Part shown: positions 58,505 through 64,000 of the stretch, piece by piece
Numbering within the stretch: position 1 is the first letter of the stretch
How the letters are laid out: each line of letters starts with the position of its first letter
Assembly: GCA_963851085.1 (NCBI GenBank)
Contig: CAWKNX010000011.1
Location: forward strand, 186,001-250,000
Length of the DNA stretch: 64,000 nt
Direction of reading: 5' to 3'
Origin: DATFVJ01 sp963851085
Lineage (GTDB): Bacteria; Actinomycetota; Actinomycetes; Streptosporangiales; Streptosporangiaceae
Notes under the pieces: generated by a model
Database searches by the model: none
What the model was told of the DNA's origin: nothing
What the model saw: the letters and a program-made list of their open reading frames with translations, nothing else
Translations under genes and position numbers: made by a program

Positions 58505-59842
58505 TTGAAGGAGATTCTCGCCGCGATCCTCGACCCCGGCGCCACCACCGCGGATTTCGCCGCGCTGCCCATCCCGGGGGCGTACCGGGCGGTTACGCTG
58601 CACCGCGAGGATGAGCACATGTTCGACGGTATCGATGACCGTGACCGGGACCCGCGCAAGTCCTTGCATGTGGAGGAGGTGCCGGTCCCCGAGCTGGGCC
58701 TGGGTGAGGCGCTGGTCGCGGTGATGGCGAGCGCGGTCAACTACAACACGGTGTGGAGCTCGATTTTCGCGCCGGTCTCCACTTTCGCGTTTTTGCGCCG
58801 TTACGGGAAGCTGTCGGCGCTGACCGCGCGGCATGATCTGCCGTATCAGGTGGTTGGCTCGGATCTGGCGGGGGTGGTGCTGCGGACCGGCCCGGGGGTG
58901 AATGTGTGGAAGCCGGGTGAGGAGGTCGTGGCGCATTGCCTGTCGGTGGAGCTGGAAAGCTCCGACGGCCACAACGACACGATGCTCGATCCGGAGCAGC
59001 GGATCTGGGGTTTCGAGACCAATTTCGGCGGCCTGGCGGAGCTTGCTTTGGTCAAGACCAACCAGCTGATGCCCAAGCCGGGGCATTTGACCTGGGAGGA
59101 GGCCGCGACGCCGGGCCTGGTGAACTCGACGGCCTACCGGCAGCTTGTCTCGCGTAACGGGGCCGGGATGAAGCAGGGTGACAATGTCCTGATCTGGGGG
59201 GCGAGCGGCGGTCTCGGCGCGTATGCCACCCAGTATGCGCTGGCGGGTGGGGCCATCCCGGTGTGTGTGGTGTCCAGTGAGCAGAAGGCGGGCCTGTGCC
59301 GGTCGATGGGGGCTGAGCTGATCATCGACCGCCGGGCTGAGGGCTACCGGTTCTGGAAGGACGAGTATCACCAGGACCCGAAGGAGTGGAAGCGGTTCGG
59401 GGCCAGGATCCGTGAGCTGACCGGCGGCGAGGACGTGGACATCGTTTTCGAGCATCCGGGCCGGGAGACCTTCGGCGCGTCGGTGTATGTGACCCGCCGC
59501 GGCGGCACCGTTGTGACCTGTGCCTCCACTTCTGGGTATCTGCACGAGTACGACAACCGTTACCTGTGGATGAGCCTCAAGCGCATCATCGGCTCGCATT
59601 TCGCCAACTACCGCGAGGCGTGGCAGGCCAACCGCCTGATCTCCAAGGGCATGATCCATCCGACCATGTCGAAGGTTTACCCGCTGGCCCAGACCGGCCA
59701 GGCGGCGCTGGACGTTCACCGGAACCTGCACCACGGCAAGGTGGGGGTGCTGTGCCTGGCACCGCAGGAGGGCCTGGGGGTGCGTGACGGCGAGCTGCGC
59801 GAGAAGCACCTGCCGCAGATCAACCGCTTCAGGAACCTGTAA
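58505..59842 (+). CDS. ccr: Crotonyl-CoA carboxylase/reductase
   Basis: 445 residues. NADPH-dependent reductive carboxylation of crotonyl-CoA to (2S)-ethylmalonyl-CoA, the key step of the ethylmalonyl-CoA pathway. Visible: VMASAVNYNTVWSSIFAPVS (family CO2-pocket Asn), WGFETNFGGLAELALVKTNQ (Phe-Glu pair), GDNVLIWGASGGLGAYATQY (NADPH site), EDVDIVFEHPGRETFGASVY and NLHHGKVGVLC (pocket His). TTG 58505 with GGAGG upstream. First gene of the operon; directly followed by ecm without a gap. Confidence 0.95.
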   Translation: MKEILAAILDPGATTADFAALPIPGAYRAVTLHREDEHMFDGIDDRDRDPRKSLHVEEVPVPELGLGEALVAVMASAVNYNTVWSSIFAPVSTFAFLRRYGKLSALTARHDLPYQVVGSDLAGVVLRTGPGVNVWKPGEEVVAHCLSVELESSDGHNDTMLDPEQRIWGFETNFGGLAELALVKTNQLMPKPGHLTWEEAATPGLVNSTAYRQLVSRNGAGMKQGDNVLIWGASGGLGAYATQYALAGGAIPVCVVSSEQKAGLCRSMGAELIIDRRAEGYRFWKDEYHQDPKEWKRFGARIRELTGGEDVDIVFEHPGRETFGASVYVTRRGGTVVTCASTSGYLHEYDNRYLWMSLKRIIGSHFANYREAWQANRLISKGMIHPTMSKVYPLAQTGQAALDVHRNLHHGKVGVLCLAPQEGLGVRDGELREKHLPQINRFRNL

Positions 59843-61933
59843 GTGAAGGCGAGAGCCGAGATGACCGAGTCCCACGAGCTGCAGCGCCGGCGGGACCGGG
59901 ACCGTCCGTGGCTGATGCGGACCTATGCCGGGCACACGTCCGCGGCCGAGTCCAACGCCCTGTACCGCCGTAACCTCGCCAAGGGCCAGACGGGCCTGTC
60001 GGTCGCGTTCGACCTGCCCACCCAGACCGGGTATGACGCCGACCACAGCCTCGCGCGCGGTGAGGTCGGCCGGGTCGGTGTGCCGGTGGGGCATCTGGGT
60101 GACATGCGGGCGCTGTTCGGCGGCATCCCGCTGGAGACGACCAATACGTCGATGACGATCAATGCCACGGCGATGTGGCTGCTCGCGCTTTACCAGGTGG
60201 CCGCGGAGGAGCAGGGCGCCGACATCGCCCAGCTCACCGGCACCACCCAGAACGACATCATCAAGGAGTATCTGTCCCGCGGGACGCACATCTTCCCGCC
60301 CGGCCCGTCGGTGCGGCTGACCACCGACATGATCGCCTACACGGTCGCGCACATCCCCCGGTGGAATCCGGTCAACGTGTGCAGCTACCACCTTCAGGAG
60401 GCGGGGGCGACCCCGGTGCAGGAGATCGCGTTCGCGATGTGCACCGCGATCGCCATCCTGGACGCGGTCCGCGACGGCGGGCAGGTTCCGCCCGGGCGGA
60501 TGGGGGAGGTGGTCGGGCGGATCTCTTTCTTCGTCAACGCGGGTGTGCGTTTCGTCGAGGAGATGTGCAAGATGCGGGCGTTCGCCCGGCTGTGGGACAA
60601 GGTCACCCGCGAGCGGTACGGGATCACCGATCCCGCCCTCCGCCGTTTCCGCTACGGCGTGCAGGTCAACTCGCTTGGCCTGACCGAGGCGCAGCCGGAG
60701 AACAACGTCCAGCGGATCGTGCTGGAGCTGCTGGCTGTCACCTTGTCCAGGGACGCCCGGGCCCGCGCGGTGCAGCTGCCCGCCTGGAACGAGGCGCTGG
60801 GCCTGCCGCGGCCCTGGGACCAGCAGTGGGGCCTGCGCATCCAGCAGGTGCTGGCGTTCGAGTCGGATCTGCTCGAGTACGGCGACCTGTTCACCGGCTC
60901 CGGGGTGGTGGAGGCGGAGACCGCCGGGCTGCAGGCCGCCGCGGAGGCGGAGATCGCCAGGGTGCTCGGGATGGGCGGGGTGATACCGGCGGTGGAGTCC
61001 GGCTACCTCAAGGCCGAGCTCGTCGCCTCGCACGCGGCGCGGCGCGCCCGGATCGAGTCGGGCCAGGACAAGGTCGTGGGGGTCAACTGCTTCGCGGCCA
61101 CCGAGCCGGACCCGCTCACCGCGGACCTGGGCGCCGCGGTCCAGCACGTCGACCCGGCCGCCGAGCAGGCGGTCGTGGCGCACCTGGTGCGGTGGCGTGA
61201 GCGGCGGGACGAGACCGCGGTGGCCGCCGCGCTCGGCCGGCTCAAGGCTGACGCCGCGCAGGAGCGTGTCAACCTGATGCCGGCGACCCTGGCCTGCGCC
61301 CGGGCGGGTGTCACCACCGGTGAGTGGTCCTTCGCGCTGCGGGAGGTGTTCGGCGAGTACCGGGCGCCCACCGGGGTCGGCGGCGCCCCGGTGGCGGTGG
61401 CGGCCGAGCCGGGCGGTGAGCTTGCCGCCGTCCGGCAGGCGGTGGCCGCGACGGCCGGGGAGCTGGGGGTGGGCCGGCTCCGCCTGCTGGTGGGCAAGCC
61501 CGGCCTGGACGGGCACTCCAACGGCGCCGAGCTGATCGCGGTGCGGGCCCGCGACGCCGGGTTCGAGGTGATCTACCAGGGCATCCGGCTGACCCCCGGG
61601 CAGATCGTGGCGGCCGCGGTCGCCGAGGATGTGCACTGCGTGGGGCTGTCGGTCCTGTCCGGTGCGCACGCCGAGCTGGTGCCCGAGGTGCTGCGCGGGC
61701 TGCGCCGCGCCGGGGCCGGGGACCTCCCGGTGGTGGCCGGCGGGATCATCCCGGCGGCGGACGCGGAATCCCTGCGCGCCCAGGGGGTGGCCGCTGTCTT
61801 CACCCCCAAGGACTTCGCCATCACCACCATCATCGGCCGTATCGTGGACGAGATCCGGCTCGCCCACCAGCTCCAGCCGTGGCAGGAGCCGCGCAGCCTG
61901 CCCGGGACCACCCAGCGGACCGGGATCAGCTGA
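59843..61933 (+). CDS. ecm: Ethylmalonyl-CoA mutase (B12-dependent)
   Basis: 696 residues. Coenzyme B12-dependent mutase converting ethylmalonyl-CoA to methylsuccinyl-CoA. N-terminal catalytic barrel (RPWLMRTYAGHTSAAESNAL, GLSVAFDLPTQTGYDADHSL, NTSMTINATAMWLLALYQVA, TTQNDIIKEYLSRGTHIFPP). C-terminal B12 domain with the base-off D-x-H-x-x-G motif KPGLDGHSNGAELIAVRARD at about 552, plus GLSVLSGAHAELVPEVL and VVAGGIIPAADAESLR. GTG 59843 immediately after the ccr stop; ATG 59861 is an alternative. Length and motifs fit Ecm better than methylmalonyl-CoA mutase, as does its place after ccr. Confidence 0.92.
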   Translation: MKARAEMTESHELQRRRDRDRPWLMRTYAGHTSAAESNALYRRNLAKGQTGLSVAFDLPTQTGYDADHSLARGEVGRVGVPVGHLGDMRALFGGIPLETTNTSMTINATAMWLLALYQVAAEEQGADIAQLTGTTQNDIIKEYLSRGTHIFPPGPSVRLTTDMIAYTVAHIPRWNPVNVCSYHLQEAGATPVQEIAFAMCTAIAILDAVRDGGQVPPGRMGEVVGRISFFVNAGVRFVEEMCKMRAFARLWDKVTRERYGITDPALRRFRYGVQVNSLGLTEAQPENNVQRIVLELLAVTLSRDARARAVQLPAWNEALGLPRPWDQQWGLRIQQVLAFESDLLEYGDLFTGSGVVEAETAGLQAAAEAEIARVLGMGGVIPAVESGYLKAELVASHAARRARIESGQDKVVGVNCFAATEPDPLTADLGAAVQHVDPAAEQAVVAHLVRWRERRDETAVAAALGRLKADAAQERVNLMPATLACARAGVTTGEWSFALREVFGEYRAPTGVGGAPVAVAAEPGGELAAVRQAVAATAGELGVGRLRLLVGKPGLDGHSNGAELIAVRARDAGFEVIYQGIRLTPGQIVAAAVAEDVHCVGLSVLSGAHAELVPEVLRGLRRAGAGDLPVVAGGIIPAADAESLRAQGVAAVFTPKDFAITTIIGRIVDEIRLAHQLQPWQEPRSLPGTTQRTGIS

Positions 61934-62031
61934 AAGCGCCGGCGCCACAGCCCTGCCGCCGCCGATCTCGCCACCCGGCCGCCCACGGCGATCCGCCCGC
62001 ACCGTACCTTCGAAGGATGGAACGACCCGAT

Positions 62032-63009
62032 ATGATCACCGCCCCGATGGCCACGGCCCACGGCCTGCGCCCCCGCCGCTCCTGCCTGGCTGTCCCGGGC
62101 AGCAACCCGCGTTTCCTGGAGAAGGCCCAGGGGCTGCCCGCGGACCAGGTGTTCCTGGATCTGGAGGACGCGTGCGCGCCGCTGGTCAAGGAGAGCGCCC
62201 GGCACAGTGTCGTCGACGCGCTGAACAACGGCGACTGGGGCGGCAAGATCCGTGTGGTGCGGGTCAACGACTGGACCACCCAGTGGACCTACCGGGACGT
62301 GATCACGGTGGTCGAGGGGGCGGGCCCGCACCTGGACTGCGTCATGCTGCCGAAGGTGCAGGACGCCGGCCAGGTCCGGGCGCTGGACATGCTGCTGACC
62401 CAGATCGAGAAGACGATGGGCCTGCCGGTCGGCCGGATCGGTATCGAAGCCCAGATCGAGAACGCCAGGGGCCTGGTCAACGTCGACGCGATCGCGGGCT
62501 CCTCACCGCGGATCGAGACCATCATCTTCGGCCCGGCCGATTTCATGGCCTCGATCAACATGAAGTCGCTGGTGGTCGGTGAGCAGCCCCCCGGCTACCC
62601 GGCGGACGCCTACCACTACATCCTGATGCGTATCCTGATGGCCGCCCGCACCTACGATCTGCAGGCCATCGACGGGCCCTACCTGCAGGTCCGCAACCAC
62701 GACGGCTACCGCGCGGTCGCTTCGCGGGCCGCTGCCCTCGGCTACGACGGCAAATGGGTGCTGCACCCGGACCAGGTCGCCGCGGCCAACGAGATCTTCT
62801 CGCCGTCGCAGGAGGACTACGACCACGCGGAACTGATCCTGGACGCCTACGACTGGTGCACCTCGGCGGCCGGCGGGGCCAAGGGATCGGCCATGCTCGG
62901 CGACGAGATGATCGACGAGGCCTCACGCAAGATGGCCCTGGTGATCGCGGGCAAGGGCCGCGCGGCGGGCCTGCAGCGCACCTCGAAGTTCGAGCCGCCG
63001 CAGCCCTGA
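62032..63009 (+). CDS. mcl: Malyl-CoA/beta-methylmalyl-CoA lyase (HpcH/HpaI aldolase family)
   Basis: 325 residues. CitE-like TIM barrel: RRSCLAVPGSNPRFLEKAQG, VFLDLEDACAPLVKESARHS (Mg-binding Glu/Asp), VVRVNDW, IGIEAQIENARGLVNVDAIA, IIFGPADFMASINMKSLVVG and KWVLHPDQVAAANEIFSPSQ. Cleaves beta-methylmalyl-CoA to glyoxylate and propionyl-CoA. ATG 62032 preferred over ATG 62017 because AAGGATGG is placed well for it. About 100 bp after ecm; same operon. Confidence 0.92.
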   Translation: MITAPMATAHGLRPRRSCLAVPGSNPRFLEKAQGLPADQVFLDLEDACAPLVKESARHSVVDALNNGDWGGKIRVVRVNDWTTQWTYRDVITVVEGAGPHLDCVMLPKVQDAGQVRALDMLLTQIEKTMGLPVGRIGIEAQIENARGLVNVDAIAGSSPRIETIIFGPADFMASINMKSLVVGEQPPGYPADAYHYILMRILMAARTYDLQAIDGPYLQVRNHDGYRAVASRAAALGYDGKWVLHPDQVAAANEIFSPSQEDYDHAELILDAYDWCTSAAGGAKGSAMLGDEMIDEASRKMALVIAGKGRAAGLQRTSKFEPPQP

Positions 63010-63067
63010 GCCGGGCGCGCCGCCCCGGCAGGGTCTCACCGTGACAGCACAGCGAAGGACATCGGCG

Positions 63068-63571
63068 ATGCAGTTCGGGCGTACCTACGAGGAGTTCGAG
63101 GTCGGGGCGGTCTACCAGCACTGGCCGGGTAAGACGGTCACCGAGTACGACGACCACCTGTTCTGCCTGCTGACCATGAACCACCACCCGCTCCACCTGG
63201 ACGCGAACTACGCGCAGCAGGCCACCGGCTTCGGCCGCAACGTGGTGGTGGGCAACTACATCTACTCGCTGCTGCTCGGCATGTCGGTGCCCGACGTCTC
63301 CGGCAAGGCCATCGCCAACCTCGAGGTCGAGTCGCTCAGGCACGTGGCGCCGACCTTCCACGGCGACACCATCTACGGCTCGACCACGGTGCTCGGCAAA
63401 TGGCCGTCCCGGTCGAAAAACGACCGGGGCATCGTGCAGGTCGAGACCCGGGGCCACAAACAGGACGGCACGCTGGTATGCGTCTTCCGCCGCAAGGTGC
63501 TGGTGCCCACCGGGACCTACCTCAAGGACCACGGCGGCGAGCAGCCCGGCCGCCCCGGCCCGGCCACCTGA
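63068..63571 (+). CDS. mch: Mesaconyl-CoA hydratase (MaoC-type)
   Basis: 167 residues. Hot-dog-fold MaoC dehydratase: MQFGRTYEEFEVGAVYQHWP, GKTVTEYDDHLFCLLTMNHH, PLHLDANYAQQATGFGRNVV and LRHVAPTFHGDTIYGSTTVL. Hydrates mesaconyl-CoA to beta-methylmalyl-CoA between the dehydrogenase and lyase steps. ATG 63068 after AAGGA. GTG 63041 is an in-frame alternative. Context (ccr-ecm-mcl-mch) supports this assignment over generic MaoC. Confidence 0.9.
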   Translation: MQFGRTYEEFEVGAVYQHWPGKTVTEYDDHLFCLLTMNHHPLHLDANYAQQATGFGRNVVVGNYIYSLLLGMSVPDVSGKAIANLEVESLRHVAPTFHGDTIYGSTTVLGKWPSRSKNDRGIVQVETRGHKQDGTLVCVFRRKVLVPTGTYLKDHGGEQPGRPGPAT

Positions 63572-63614
63572 CCCCGTCCCGGACACCGGGCACAAGCAGA
63601 AACGGAGCCGCGCC

Positions 63615-64000
63615 ATGGGACGCCTCGCACAGACCGGGGGCCTGACCGAAATCCAGCGTGACATCCTCGCCACGGTACGCGACTTTGTCGACAAGGAGAT
63701 CCTCCCGGCCGCCACCGGGCTGGAACACCGGGACGAATATCCCGCCCAGATCGTCGAGGGGATGAAGAAGCTCGGCCTGTTCGGGCTGACGATCCCGCAG
63801 GAATACGGCGGCCTCGGCGAGTCGCTGCTCACCTACGCGCTGGCCGTGGAGGAGATCGCCCGCGGCTGGATGTCGGTGTCGGGCATCATCAACACCCACT
63901 TCATCGTCGCCCACATCATCGCCCAGCACGGCACCGCGGAGCAGAAGGCCTGCTTCCTGCCCCCGATGGCGGCCGGCGAGATCCGCGGCGCCTTCTCCAT
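63615..64000 (+). CDS. Acyl-CoA dehydrogenase (probable methylsuccinyl-CoA dehydrogenase), runs off the right edge
   Basis: First 128 residues only: MGRLAQTGGLTEIQRDILAT, VRDFVDKEILPAATGLEHRD, GLFGLTIPQEYGGLGESLLT, GIINTHFIVAHIIAQHGTAE. This is the N-terminal alpha domain of the FAD-dependent acyl-CoA dehydrogenases. By place as fifth gene of the ethylmalonyl-CoA operon it should be methylsuccinyl-CoA dehydrogenase (oxidising methylsuccinyl-CoA to mesaconyl-CoA), but Mcd from proteobacteria has an extra N-terminal part that is absent here, so a different acyl-CoA dehydrogenase is possible. ATG behind GGAG. Confidence 0.82.
   Translation, partial: MGRLAQTGGLTEIQRDILATVRDFVDKEILPAATGLEHRDEYPAQIVEGMKKLGLFGLTIPQEYGGLGESLLTYALAVEEIARGWMSVSGIINTHFIVAHIIAQHGTAEQKACFLPPMAAGEIRGAFS

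Noticed and set aside
58268..62002. Very long minus-strand open frame (1244 codons) across the ethylmalonyl-CoA genes
   Set aside because: It is antisense to ccr and ecm, which have clear motifs. High GC at third positions creates long antisense frames. The translation is His/Arg/Gln-rich without domains.

Overview
This is a window of a very GC-rich actinobacterial chromosome, probably a soil filamentous actinomycete of the Streptosporangiales/Streptomyces type. The evidence is strong GC bias at third codon positions, frequent GTG and TTG starts, and gene families typical of that group: DUF5999, DUF6247, an F420-type PPOX flavoenzyme, a mycothiol-dependent maleylpyruvate isomerase-type protein, a DUF574 methyltransferase, an encapsulin/DyP pair and a complete-looking start of the ethylmalonyl-CoA pathway. 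No ribosomal RNA, complete tRNA, CRISPR array or prophage is visible.

Region 1 (1-6900) is cell-surface related. A secreted NodB deacetylase with a beta-propeller stands divergent to a two-gene unit: a secreted Ala/Pro-rich protein ending in a WxL-like domain (now frameshifted) and a membrane-anchored DUF916-like protein. Two small proteins and a one-component XRE regulator follow.

Region 2 (6900-11100) is an accessory island. It holds an IS5-type remnant, three fragments resembling the 3' end of tRNA-Gly(UCC), and two toxin-antitoxin modules (RelE/ParE with DUF6247; AbiEii-like with an HTH antitoxin).

Region 3 (11100-18200) holds a secreted RCC1-repeat protein carrying the same WxL-like C-terminal domain, an OmpR/BaeS-type two-component system, a DksA/TraR zinc-finger protein, and a TerC protein with a tiny coupled membrane peptide upstream and a DedA remnant downstream.

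Region 4 (18500-38800) is mainly metabolic: a polyamine-type ABC transporter (potABCD order A-D-B-C), a Nudix hydrolase, a DUF4037 protein with a repetitive N-terminus, the threonine degradation pair tdh-kbl, the encapsulin-DyP operon, pirin, an EEP-family phosphatase, DNA polymerase IV, an AI-2E family exporter, a DUF574 methyltransferase and a dihydroorotate-dehydrogenase-like protein.

Region 5 (39000-46200) is decayed. It contains fragments of MaoC, acyl-CoA dehydrogenase, alpha/beta hydrolase, luciferase-like monooxygenase and enolase-superfamily genes, one intact insertion sequence (43182-44727) and a small-protein operon.

Region 6 (46500-58130) contains a phospholipase C-type phosphoesterase, an unknown membrane protein, a D-aminoacylase-type amidohydrolase, a PPOX flavoenzyme, an alpha/beta hydrolase, a secreted lamin-tail protein, a histidine phosphatase, a TIGR03083 protein, and a MarR-PDZ regulator divergent from an F420-reductase-like gene across a 20-bp palindrome.

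Region 7 (58500-64000) is the ethylmalonyl-CoA operon: ccr, ecm, mcl, mch and the start of an acyl-CoA dehydrogenase. It converts crotonyl-CoA through ethylmalonyl-, methylsuccinyl-, mesaconyl- and methylmalyl-CoA to glyoxylate and propionyl-CoA.

Three dispersed repeat families run through the gaps: a 55-60 bp perfect hairpin (R1), a GC-rich AACGGCTGCCGCG family that forms tandem arrays (R2), and a roughly 130-bp element carrying two DnaA-box-like 9-mers (R3). Several genes are broken by short exact tandem duplications.
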